Below are positions 1-6,521 of a stretch of DNA of 9,492 nt, piece after piece (positions within the stretch are counted from its first letter, which is position 1; every line of letters starts with the position of its first letter). The notes under the pieces are model-generated. The model saw nothing but the letters and a program-made list of their open reading frames with translations. It was not told the DNA's origin and did no database searches. Origin of the DNA: Bacillota bacterium (GTDB lineage: Bacteria; Bacillota; Clostridia; Lachnospirales; Lachnospiraceae); assembly GCA_023423045.1 (NCBI GenBank), contig JAFAGA010000042.1, positions 1 through 9,492 on the forward strand, read 5' to 3'. Both the position numbers and the translations under genes were made by a program.

Positions 1-68
1 TATCTCCGAATGAGTATGAAAGAGGATATTGGAAGGAATTGAAGGAAATGGAATTAAAAGCGGTATAA
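1..68 (+). CDS. C-terminal fragment of a gene cut by the left edge
   Basis: An open frame enters from the left edge (first whole codon at 3) and ends at TAA 66-68, giving the 21-residue tail SPNEYERGYWKELKEMELKA plus V. The other two forward frames stop within the first 50 bases. The tail is charged and helical in character. The S-P-x-E-Y start faintly recalls the end of IS3-family OrfB transposases (S/T-P-x-E-Y-R), and a possible IS3-type right end follows at about 103-127, so a transposase tail is the best guess. Too little is present to name it. Confidence 0.45.
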   Translation, partial: SPNEYERGYWKELKEMELKAV

Positions 69-102
69 AGTTGATTGTTATTAAAAAAGTTCACGTTTAA
101 CT

Positions 103-127
103 TGTACTTTTTCTTGACATAGTACCA
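103..127. mobile_element. Possible right terminal inverted repeat of an IS3-like element
   Basis: Read on the minus strand, the sequence from 127 starts TGGTACTATGTCAAG and continues into an A-rich stretch. A TG...CA element end, a TCAAG core and a position 35-60 bases past a probable transposase stop are in keeping with IS3-family termini. The next base, 128, is the first base of an unrelated hairpin terminator, which gives a sharp boundary. The left end is outside the window, so neither the inverted repeat pair nor a target duplication can be checked. Inference only. Confidence 0.3.
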
Positions 128-167
128 AGTTTTATTTCAAACGCAACTGAAATAAAACTGTTTTTTT
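128..167 (+). terminator. Intrinsic terminator, 12-bp stem plus T7
   Basis: AGTTTTATTTCA at 128-139 pairs perfectly with TGAAATAAAACT at 148-159 across an 8-nt loop, followed by G and seven Ts (161-167). The T tract is only on the plus side, so it stops rightward transcription coming from the left of the window. The stem is AT-rich but long. Confidence 0.75.
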
Positions 168-720
168 GTGCGATAGCTGGTTTTGGTAACAGAGATTTTC
201 TGTCAAACTGTTCGCAGAAAATATCAGTTTCAACCGGCAAGCGATATTGAAATAGGAAAACGGTATTTCTGACCAAGCACTTCAAATCTTTTGACTCTCA
301 CAAATCTTTACGGCATCTCAGCAGGAGAAAATTGCTGAAAGAAGTCAGTTACAGCCGCCTTTCAATTTTATATAGATAATTATTTATAGAAGGAATGCTT
401 GCATTCATTATCCCAATATAACCATAAGAAATGTAAGTTTTAATTTAATGTTCAATTTCCCTTTGAGAAATATTTGATTGATTAACATAAATAGATAGAA
501 TATACTTAAAATTGATAGTAATGTTGCAATGGTAATTTACAGTTTTGGATAGTATATCTGCGTTGGATGATAAACCATATCTGCTAATCTGAGAATATGC
601 GACAATTTTATATGGTGTTTTCAAAATGCTGCAGAATTGAAAATAATGAATTTATAAGGAATTAAAATCATGCAAACTGCGATAGGTATGGTATTTAATA
701 TACAATGGAAGGAGATTCAT
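168..720. other. Intergenic stretch without a supportable gene
   Basis: About 550 bases separate the terminator from the next gene. All six frames are broken or carry only short, unconvincing ORFs. Positions 168-360 are visibly less AT-rich than 360-660 and contain an inverted repeat, ATTTTCTG at 195-202 and CAGAAAAT at 215-222, with a 12-nt loop. A smaller one, GAATGC/GCATTC, lies at 393-406. The promoter of the 721 gene must lie here, but no pair of -35 and -10 boxes at 16-18 nt spacing stands out. Confidence 0.6.
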
Positions 721-2820
721 ATGAAAGCATACCAGTTGAAAATTGTCATTAAAAATTCGAAACCACCGATTTGGAGAAGATGTATTGTTCCAGCGGGGAT
801 CACCTTTTCCCAGCTGAGCATTATTTTGAATAAGGTTATGGGGTGGTCGGGTTATCATTTATCAGAATTTGAATTCTATCATTTACAGCTTCAGCTGAGG
901 GAAGAAGATGAGTTTGATGATTTTGTTCCGATGTGGGATTATGACTTATTGGATTCTTCGAAAACATTTATCAATGAATACATGGAGCAGCAGGAATGGT
1001 TTACCTACACCTATGATTTCGGCGATGACTGGCAGCACAGAGTGACGATAGAGAAAATCATTAAGGATTATCCTCTTAACTACCCTCAAGTTCTCAAATT
1101 TAAAGGTGATTGTCCAATGGAGGATTGCGGTGGTATATGGGGATATTATGAATGCATTGATGTGATGGAAGATCCGGATAATCCTGAGAGCAGTGATCGG
1201 AGAATATGGGCGGAGTCACAAGGATATGGAATTTCCTATGATATGGACGAAGTAAATGAAGATTTACAAGAAACCTGTTATATTATTTTCGGCAAGGGAG
1301 ATAAGCGGAAACAGAGTGAGATTTATGAAGATATGTCCAATGATAAGTGTGGTCTGTACGCTTCTAAGACGGCAAAGAATAACGTGCCCAAAATACAGGC
1401 GCAGCGTCACAAACAGGATGAAATGTTACAGCAAATGGCTGGAATGATTGGGCGGTTGGCAGCAAATAAGAGTTTGCAGGAAAAGATGAAGAATTTTGAT
1501 GAATCATCCTCAGAGCAAGAATTGACAGGAGATCTTATCCCGGATGAAATCAGACAGCACATAGCGGGTTTATTTCCAAAAAACAGAGAGAGGCGAAAGA
1601 TCCAGTTAGCGGATCTGCTGAATTCCTATGGAAAAGAAGACCTAAGAGATCTGGCATCCATTTATCATTTGAGAGGAGTATCATCTCTTAAAAAAGCAGA
1701 ATTAATTCATAAGCTCAAAGAAAAAATGCTTTTGCCGGAGACAATTCAGGAAACATTCATGGTGCTGATGGATGATGCGATTCATACGTTTGAAAGAATT
1801 GCGGAGTGTGAATCGGATTATTATATTTCGGAAAGAGAGGAAAGACTGCTTCAATATCTCGTTGAGATGGGATATGTGGAAGTTTATATGGATAATCTGG
1901 TGGATATACCGGAAGACGTGATCGAAGGATACAATCAGGTTAACACAGAGCAATTCAAAAACCTTAGACAACGCATCAGCTGGCTGCTGATCTGCTTTGA
2001 TGCGGCCACTTGGTTCTATGGCGCAGTTCCGGCAGAGATTATGGTTAAAGTTGTTAATCGGAGAAAAGGCTGGAAGTACGATTGTAAAACCCTGCTCAGC
2101 GATTATAACAGAGTTCCGGCAAATCAAAAGGACTTTGTTCTTATTGGAGAATTATTTGTTCATAAAAACCTGATGGAAAAAGAACTCTATAAGCATCTGA
2201 TAAAACGTCAGGGAGACAAGGATTACTATATCCCTACGGAGGATGAAATCAGGGATATTAATATGAATCAGTTTATTATGAATGATCCCCAGGTAAGAAG
2301 GCTGCTCTGCTATTTTACAGACAAACTTAATATGCCGGAAAACGAAGCAATCAGCATGGTCAGAGATATTCAGCATAATATAAACGGTGGATGCGACATG
2401 CATGATATCTTTGATATGATTAATGAGAATGGAGTTTGCTTTAATGAAGCAAAAGATATAAATGAATTTGTTCCAATCATCAATGATCTTTGGAATAATA
2501 CAAGAATGCTGGCGAATCGAGGATTTAAGCCGAATGAGCTGTCAGAATTAAGAAGAGATATGTTCCCCTTTGGCCCCGGTAATATGCCCACCATCATTCC
2601 GGGAAGCAGTTCGGCAGCAAAACTATTGATGGAAGGAAGGGATGAGATCGAACGAATGGGATTTCCCGTTGATTTTGACGCTAATGCGACGGAGGTGCCT
2701 GTTTATTCGATGCCTTCAGGGATCAACGGTTCCGTGGAGGTGAAGACGAAGAAGGTATATCCGAATGATCCATGTCCCTGCGGCAGCGGTAAGAAGTATA
2801 AGAAATGTTGTGGAAGGTAG
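721..2820 (+). CDS. pRiA4b ORF-3-like domain protein with C-terminal SEC-C zinc motif
   Basis: This is a 699-residue protein. The start is ATG 721, not the in-frame ATG 670: AAGGAG at 709-714 lies 6 nt before 721, and MKAYQLKIVIKNSKPPIWRR is the canonical N-terminus of the plasmid pRiA4b ORF-3-like family (PF07929). That domain covers about residues 3-180, with Y-D-F-G-D-D-W-x-H at 98-106 and a C131-PMED-C136-GG turn. Residues about 291-340 look like a SAP/Rho-N-type helical motif (LADLLNSYGKEDLRDLA). A long helical region without a recognised domain follows. The last 18 residues are a SEC-C motif with C685, C687, C696 and C697, which binds zinc in SecA and many unrelated proteins. No signal peptide or membrane segment is visible, so it should be cytosolic. 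The molecular function of the pRiA4b family is not known to me. It is first of two genes, with the next 10 nt downstream. Confidence 0.9.
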   Translation: MKAYQLKIVIKNSKPPIWRRCIVPAGITFSQLSIILNKVMGWSGYHLSEFEFYHLQLQLREEDEFDDFVPMWDYDLLDSSKTFINEYMEQQEWFTYTYDFGDDWQHRVTIEKIIKDYPLNYPQVLKFKGDCPMEDCGGIWGYYECIDVMEDPDNPESSDRRIWAESQGYGISYDMDEVNEDLQETCYIIFGKGDKRKQSEIYEDMSNDKCGLYASKTAKNNVPKIQAQRHKQDEMLQQMAGMIGRLAANKSLQEKMKNFDESSSEQELTGDLIPDEIRQHIAGLFPKNRERRKIQLADLLNSYGKEDLRDLASIYHLRGVSSLKKAELIHKLKEKMLLPETIQETFMVLMDDAIHTFERIAECESDYYISEREERLLQYLVEMGYVEVYMDNLVDIPEDVIEGYNQVNTEQFKNLRQRISWLLICFDAATWFYGAVPAEIMVKVVNRRKGWKYDCKTLLSDYNRVPANQKDFVLIGELFVHKNLMEKELYKHLIKRQGDKDYYIPTEDEIRDINMNQFIMNDPQVRRLLCYFTDKLNMPENEAISMVRDIQHNINGGCDMHDIFDMINENGVCFNEAKDINEFVPIINDLWNNTRMLANRGFKPNELSELRRDMFPFGPGNMPTIIPGSSSAAKLLMEGRDEIERMGFPVDFDANATEVPVYSMPSGINGSVEVKTKKVYPNDPCPCGSGKKYKKCCGR

Positions 2821-2830
2821 GTATGCTATT

Positions 2831-3340
2831 ATGATATCCCCGGAAAAGGTTCAGGAAGAAGCAAAAAGGTTGGAGGATGAAAATTATCGTTTTCGCTCCT
2901 ATTTAAAATCACATGCGGAGGAAGAGAAGCTGGATGAGCGTTTCTTAAGATTACATAATGAATTATTTGCGGATTATGATTGCGGTAAATGCAGGAATTG
3001 CTGCAAAATGTATAAGGCAACTCTGGAAGAGCAGGAGCTTATGGAGGCTGCGAAAGTATTGGATATGGGAAGGGAGCAGGTGATAGAGGATTTTCTGGTT
3101 TTTAACGAAATTGAAAGTAACTATGAAACAAAGCATAAGCCGTGTGACTTTCTTAAGAAAAATGGGGAATGCAGACTAGGGGAAGTCAGACCGGACAATT
3201 GTAAGGATTATCCGTATACCAATAGACCGGAAAGACTTCATAGCTTATATGCTGTTTTGGATGTAATAACCGTATGTCCTGTTGCTTTTGAGATATATGA
3301 AAGATTAAAAAAGGAATATGGTTTTCGAAGGAGAAGATGA
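2831..3340 (+). CDS. YkgJ-family CxxC-x2-CC metal-binding protein
   Basis: This is a 169-residue cytosolic protein starting at ATG 2831 (MISPEKVQEEAKRL). An in-frame codon at 2765 would extend it 22 residues back into the SEC-C codons of the upstream gene, which is less likely. AGGT at 2819-2822 gives a ribosome site about 8 nt before 2831. C51-GK-C54-RN-C57-C58 followed by C105, C114, C124 and C149 matches the YkgJ/UPF0153 pattern (PF03692), a cysteine-rich fold thought to bind zinc or an iron-sulfur cluster. R-P-x-x-C-x-x-Y-P (121-128) is also typical. The C-terminus is basic (F-R-R-R-R). Its start lies 10 nt after the stop of the pRiA4b/SEC-C gene, so both are probably on one transcript that ends at the terminator at 3384-3430. 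Exact role unknown. Confidence 0.85.
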   Translation: MISPEKVQEEAKRLEDENYRFRSYLKSHAEEEKLDERFLRLHNELFADYDCGKCRNCCKMYKATLEEQELMEAAKVLDMGREQVIEDFLVFNEIESNYETKHKPCDFLKKNGECRLGEVRPDNCKDYPYTNRPERLHSLYAVLDVITVCPVAFEIYERLKKEYGFRRRR

Positions 3341-3383
3341 TATGGGAGGTCTTGAGGGTATAACCATTTTCAAATGACGCAGA

Positions 3384-3430
3384 AAAGATCGGGCGCCGAC
3401 GTTTAAAACGTCGGCGCCCGGTCTTTTTTT
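3384..3430 (+). terminator. Very strong GC-rich intrinsic terminator
   Basis: The arms 3384-3402 and 3408-3426 pair over 19 bp, with one G-U in the RNA and a 5-nt TTAAA loop. The core GGGCGCCGACGT is nearly all G+C in an AT-rich neighbourhood. Seven Ts (3424-3430) follow. It closes the two-gene unit at 721-3340. The minus-strand side has only four Ts, so it may stop leftward transcripts weakly. Confidence 0.93.
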
Positions 3431-3580
3431 ACATATAAAATAACACAATTTCAATCCGCATCCAATTTAGGTTAACTGAATGGCAAGGGTAGTATACCAT
3501 AAATATTAAGAGTTAGGTAGAGTTTATTTGTTACCACATTAAGGAAGATGATGTAAGATAAATAGATATTATAGAAGATA
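3431..3580. other. AT-rich spacer with nothing recognised
   Basis: There is no open frame of useful size and no notable hairpin between the terminator and the toxin promoter. It only separates the two transcription units. Confidence 0.6.
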
Positions 3581-3609
3581 TTGACAAAAATAATAAAATA
3601 TGTTACATT
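3581..3609 (+). promoter_or_regulatory. Sigma-A promoter of the small toxin gene
   Basis: A perfect -35 TTGACA (3581-3586) is followed by a 17-nt spacer and -10 TACATT (3604-3609, 4 of 6). TG at 3601-3602 adds an extended -10. The expected transcript start is an A near 3616, about 29 nt before the toxin ATG. Confidence 0.75.
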
Positions 3610-3644
3610 GCTTATATAAAATTACACAGAATAAAATATTATAT

Positions 3645-3758
3645 ATGGAGGTGATACAAACGAATTATGTTACATATAGTGATTTATTTACTTTTGTATT
3701 GGTAATCATCGCATTGCTTACCTATTTAAACAATAGGAATAATAAGCATAAAAAATAA
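3645..3758 (+). CDS. Hol_Tox-like small membrane toxin of a type I toxin-antitoxin module
   Basis: A 37-residue peptide is encoded, too short for most ORF callers. Its layout is a short polar start (MEVIQTN), a T-Y-S-D-L element, one hydrophobic helix (FTFVLVIIALLTYL, about residues 15-28) and a very basic tail (NNRNNKHKK). This matches the 'putative holin-like toxin' group (PF16935) of Firmicute type I modules, whose members have T-Y-E-x-L, one membrane helix and a Lys-rich end. The family is thought to depolarise the membrane when over-produced. The start is uncertain: ATG 3645 has no ribosome site upstream, whereas the near-perfect GGAGGTGAT at 3647-3655 lies just after it and points to a start near 3657-3661, where the in-frame codon is ACG (3660). 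The gene ends inside the hairpin shared with the antisense RNA. Confidence 0.7.
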   Translation: MEVIQTNYVTYSDLFTFVLVIIALLTYLNNRNNKHKK

Positions 3759-3797
3759 CTGCCCGTTGTCTTAGCCGGACACCTGAGGGCAGTTATT
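3750..3797 (-). terminator. Hairpin terminator of the antisense RNA, overlapping the toxin stop codon
   Basis: AATAACTGCCC (3754-3764) pairs perfectly with GGGCAGTTATT (3787-3797), and an inner TGTC/GACA pairing sits in the 22-nt loop. On the minus strand the stem runs into six Ts (3755-3750), so it terminates leftward transcription. On the plus strand the following bases (AAACTG) give a poor T tract, so it is mainly the end of the antisense RNA and forms a 3' structure in the toxin mRNA. Confidence 0.75.
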
Positions 3798-3808
3798 AAA
3801 CTGTAATT

Positions 3809-3841
3809 AGGAGGCTGACCACCTTGTGGTCAGTTGCTCCT
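3809..3841. repeat. Hairpin in the toxin 3' region and antisense RNA 5' end
   Basis: CTGACCAC (3815-3822) pairs with GTGGTCAG (3826-3833) around a 3-nt loop. The outer AGGAG (3809-3813) and CTCCT (3837-3841) extend the stem with a small bulge. On the plus strand a pyrimidine-rich TTCCTTATATTT tail follows, so it may end the toxin mRNA weakly. On the minus strand it is the 5' stem-loop of the antisense RNA. Confidence 0.65.
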
Positions 3842-3861
3842 TTCCTTATATTTACTATAAC
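3834..3861 (+). promoter_or_regulatory. Weak candidate promoter for the cas operon
   Basis: TTGCTC (3834-3839), a 16-nt spacer and TATAAC (3856-3861) would start transcription near 3868, giving a leader of about 70 nt that includes the hairpin at 3891-3915. The -35 is poor (3 of 6). Its -10 overlaps the -10 of the opposite antisense promoter. It is listed because cas3 needs a promoter and nothing better is visible between 3760 and 3925. Confidence 0.25.
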
Positions 3862-3882
3862 ATGGTTTTATGTGAATGTAAA
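3854..3882 (-). promoter_or_regulatory. Promoter of the antisense antitoxin RNA
   Basis: On the minus strand, -35 TTTACA (3882-3877) and -10 TATAGT (3859-3854) are each 5 of 6 to consensus and are spaced by exactly 17 nt. The start would be A at 3847. This is the best-scoring promoter in the window by eye and points away from cas3. Confidence 0.75.
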
Positions 3883-3915
3883 GTTGATCTCAAAAAGTTG
3901 AACCTCAACTTTTTG
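3880..3915. promoter_or_regulatory. Triple AAAGTTGA half-site cluster and hairpin before cas3
   Basis: AAAGTTGA occurs at 3880-3887 and 3894-3901, and its inverse TCAACTTT at 3905-3912. The last two belong to a perfect 11-bp inverted repeat, 3891-3901 with 3905-3915, and a 3-nt loop. The first copy overlaps the -35 box of the antisense promoter. The hairpin ends 9 nt before the cas3 ribosome site. It could be an operator for a dimeric repressor, a weak two-way terminator (A5...T5 flanks), or a leader hairpin affecting cas3 translation. The sequence alone cannot decide. Confidence 0.5.
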
Positions 3916-3938
3916 CCAGCTATAAAGGAGGTAGCAAC

Positions 3939-6506
3939 ATGTTATTAGCCCACAGAGAAAAGAGTAAAGAAGGGAATATTTTAGAACAACCGCTGTATGA
4001 ACATTTACATATGGTGGGAAGCAGAGCCGGACAGATCGGCAGTGAAGTTGGATTGGAAGCTTTTATGAAGCTGGCTGGTTATATTCACGATGCAGGAAAG
4101 TCAGATCGGTCCTTCCAGACTTATCTCCAGAGTCAAAAAAAACAGCGCGTTAACCATTCCTCAGCAGGAGGAAGAGTCCTGGATGATTATATCAACTCCG
4201 ATAAGAAACTCAAGGGACTGAGAGAAAAGAAGCGGTTTCGGTATTTTCAAGAGATTATGACCTACATTATTTTTGCACATCATGGTCTTTATGACCAGGT
4301 GAGCTATGGAAGCACGGAGCATCATACCTATTTAAGATTTCAGTACGATAAAGACGGCGACTATTTTTACGAGGAGGATGTAGTACCGTTTGTACAGAGC
4401 TTTGATGCTGGATTACAGGAAGAAGGGGAGCCGCCGCTCATAGAGCTGATTAAAATAGCGTATGAAGAATTTAAGCTGGTATATGGCAATATTCGCGGTC
4501 TTTCTGAAAAGAATTGTGATAAGGAAAGCCAGGAAGAAGAAATGGAGTATTATATCGCCTGTCTGACCAGATTATGTCTTTCGATCCTAAAGGAAGCGGA
4601 TATATACGATTCGGCAAATGCGTTCCACAGCCCCAAACAACATTTGTGGGACAAAGAGGAGAGGCTTAAGGTGTGGGAGAGGGCCTCTGAGCGAATTGAA
4701 AGTATGTATCAGGAATTTGAAAGTAGTCCTGAGATTTCAGAGTTAAACAGCACTAGAAATCTCCTGGCAAATCTCGCAAAAAAAGCGGCAATATCCAACA
4801 ACAGCGGCATATTTAAGCTGGAGCTGCCCACCGGAGCAGGTAAGACGAAAGCGGGGCTGCGGTATGGAGTGGCAAATGCCATGGAATATAACCGGGACAG
4901 AATATTTTACATAACAGCCTATCTCTCGGTTCTGGAGCAGAATGCGGCAGATATCCGAAAGATAATTGATCAGGATGAAGTGATTCTGGAGCATCACAGC
5001 AATATCATAGAAGACACAAATTCGGAACTGGAAAGTGATGAAGACAAGGACGAATATAATCACCAGACTTACCTGAGAGATAGTTGGGAGAACCTGATTA
5101 TACTGACTACAATGGTTCAATTCTTTAATACCCTTTATAAGGAAAAGCCGGCAAATATCAGGAGATTTTGCAAATTAATAAATTCAGTGATTATTATCGA
5201 CGAGGTTCAGAGCCTCCCGTTGAAGGTGCTGTCCAACTTTAATCTTATGATGAACTTCATGAAAGAGGTGATGCATTGTAATATAGTGCATTGTACAGCT
5301 ACACAACCGGCTTTAGACAGCGGTGCCATGAGGCATAAGCTTTATTATGGAAATAGTGAGGATAATAAAGCTGAAATAGTAGAGGTAAACCAAAACGGGA
5401 TGGAATGCTTCAGGCGAGTTGATTATTATAACCTCACAGGAAAGGATGCGAGAACAACCTTATCCAAGGAGGAGCTTTCCTCTTATATTGAAGCAGAATT
5501 GAGGGTATTTGACAGTTGTCTTGTGGTATTGAACACAAAAGGCGCTGTTGCAAATCTATATCATTATCTGGAGCAGAACCTGTCGAGCACAGAGAACATT
5601 TACCTGACGACGAATTTATGTGCCGCCCATCGGCTTGACATCATTTCTGATATGAAAATAAAGTTATTACAGAATAGGAGTGAGCATACTCATAATAAAA
5701 TTGTCTGTATTAGCACTCAGCTGATTGAAGCGGGGGTGGATTTGGACTTCGACGTGGTATTTCGATCTATGGCCGGGATTGACAGTCTGGTCCAGTGTGC
5801 CGGCCGGTGTAACCGGGAAGGTAAATTGATGCTGGATGGCCGGTATGTTCATGGTAAGTTGTATATTATCAGATACGAAGCGGAAAATCTCAATAATCTG
5901 GCGGAAATCAAGGCAGCGGCAGATGCGGCGGAATATGCCATACGGAAAGGGGTGGGGACACGAGAAGAGATACGAAGACAGGGTGCAGTGCAGGGAGATG
6001 ATAGTTATCAGCTTAAGATCAACGATTTGCAAAGACCATATTTTGAAAAATATTACGTTGAGAATAGAAACAAATTAGATTATGCGGATCCGAAAAGAAA
6101 CAGCAGCATGTTGGAGGAATTAGCGCAAAATCAGCCTGACAGAGATGCTTATCTTATAGGAAAGCATGACGGACTAACACCGATGATGTTTCAAGCCTTT
6201 CGATCGGCGGCAGAGAATTTTGAACTGATTGGTCAGAATACCGTGGGAGTGATTGTGACTTATAAAAATCAAGATTTGTTGGATCAGTTGGAGGCAGCAA
6301 TAACAGGACAGGACTATGCCCGCGCCCGCAGCTTATTACGAAAACTGCAGAGATATACAGTCAATATGTATCTTACCCCTAAATGGGGACCTTTTATTGA
6401 AAAAAATGACAAAATAAGTGATTTTGGTATATATTTCCTGCAAAAAGAGTATTATAATATAAAGCAAGGAGTTGTTATGGATCAACTTGCAGATTTGATT
6501 GTATAA
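3939..6506 (+). CDS. cas3: Type I-C CRISPR-associated nuclease-helicase Cas3 (HD + SF2 helicase)
   Basis: This 855-residue protein is recruited to DNA-bound Cascade, nicks the displaced strand and degrades it while unwinding. It starts at ATG 3939 with AAAGGAGGT (3924-3932) at good spacing. The N-terminal HD nuclease shows H22, H50-D51 (YIHDAGKSD), H73 (NHSSAGG), H114-H115 (AHHG) and D221 (EADIYD). The helicase shows Walker A P297-TGAGKT-303 with K302, the DEVQ box 421-424, T453-A-T-Q (motif III), an S-T-Q-L-I-E-A-G-V-D-L-D element (motif V) and Q619-CAGRCNR-626 (motif VI). All nuclease and ATPase residues visible are intact, the length is normal for a fused Cas3, and no break is seen. It is the first gene of the cas operon, with 15 nt between its stop and cas5c. 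Confidence 0.97.
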   Translation: MLLAHREKSKEGNILEQPLYEHLHMVGSRAGQIGSEVGLEAFMKLAGYIHDAGKSDRSFQTYLQSQKKQRVNHSSAGGRVLDDYINSDKKLKGLREKKRFRYFQEIMTYIIFAHHGLYDQVSYGSTEHHTYLRFQYDKDGDYFYEEDVVPFVQSFDAGLQEEGEPPLIELIKIAYEEFKLVYGNIRGLSEKNCDKESQEEEMEYYIACLTRLCLSILKEADIYDSANAFHSPKQHLWDKEERLKVWERASERIESMYQEFESSPEISELNSTRNLLANLAKKAAISNNSGIFKLELPTGAGKTKAGLRYGVANAMEYNRDRIFYITAYLSVLEQNAADIRKIIDQDEVILEHHSNIIEDTNSELESDEDKDEYNHQTYLRDSWENLIILTTMVQFFNTLYKEKPANIRRFCKLINSVIIIDEVQSLPLKVLSNFNLMMNFMKEVMHCNIVHCTATQPALDSGAMRHKLYYGNSEDNKAEIVEVNQNGMECFRRVDYYNLTGKDARTTLSKEELSSYIEAELRVFDSCLVVLNTKGAVANLYHYLEQNLSSTENIYLTTNLCAAHRLDIISDMKIKLLQNRSEHTHNKIVCISTQLIEAGVDLDFDVVFRSMAGIDSLVQCAGRCNREGKLMLDGRYVHGKLYIIRYEAENLNNLAEIKAAADAAEYAIRKGVGTREEIRRQGAVQGDDSYQLKINDLQRPYFEKYYVENRNKLDYADPKRNSSMLEELAQNQPDRDAYLIGKHDGLTPMMFQAFRSAAENFELIGQNTVGVIVTYKNQDLLDQLEAAITGQDYARARSLLRKLQRYTVNMYLTPKWGPFIEKNDKISDFGIYFLQKEYYNIKQGVVMDQLADLIV

Positions 6507-6521
6507 GGAAGGAGGAATAGC

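Larger units (their letters stand above)
3750..3847 (-). ncRNA. Predicted antisense antitoxin RNA, about 98 nt
   Basis: A minus-strand promoter at 3882-3854 should start transcription at an A at 3847, and a hairpin with T6 ends it near 3750. The predicted RNA is two hairpins. The 5' one uses CTGACCAC/GTGGTCAG flanked by GGAG/CTCC, and the 3' one is the terminator. It is fully complementary to the toxin stop codon and 3' untranslated region. Tail-to-tail overlap of a small hydrophobic ORF and a short RNA is the layout of TxpA/RatA- and Hol_Tox-type I modules, in which the RNA blocks or destabilises the toxin mRNA. Its existence is inferred from the promoter and terminator. Confidence 0.7.

Noticed and set aside
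97..285. Minus-strand 62-codon ORF
   Set aside because: It starts at TTG without a ribosome site and runs through the plus-strand terminator stem. Its composition does not look protein-like.
670..720. Upstream ATG 670 as start of the pRiA4b-type gene
   Set aside because: It has no ribosome site, and the extra 17 residues lie outside the family N-terminus. ATG 721 has AAGGAG at the right distance.
2765..2830. Longer start for the YkgJ-type gene
   Set aside because: It would overlap the SEC-C codons of the upstream gene by 56 bases and adds residues with no family match.
3342..3377. 11-codon ORF (MGGLEGITIFK) with AAGGAG eight bases upstream
   Set aside because: The purine-rich site comes from the Arg-rich end of the YkgJ gene. 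The peptide is very short and has no recognisable feature.
3754..3841. CRISPR repeat-like or crRNA-like element near the toxin (CreA style)
   Set aside because: The two hairpins differ from each other and from type I-C repeats as I know them, and no spacer-like repeat unit is present. They are explained as antisense RNA stem-loops. The true repeat is outside the window, so this could be revisited by comparing it.
3898..3926. TTGAAC, 17-nt spacer, TATAAA as a cas3 promoter
   Set aside because: Transcription would start near 3933, after the GGAGG ribosome site at 3927-3931, so the cas3 message would lose its translation signal. The TATAAAGGAGG is better read as the ribosome site itself.
3431..3938. 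CRISPR array or WYL-type regulator upstream of cas3
   Set aside because: No repeated 30-37 base unit and no regulator-sized ORF exist between the terminator and cas3.
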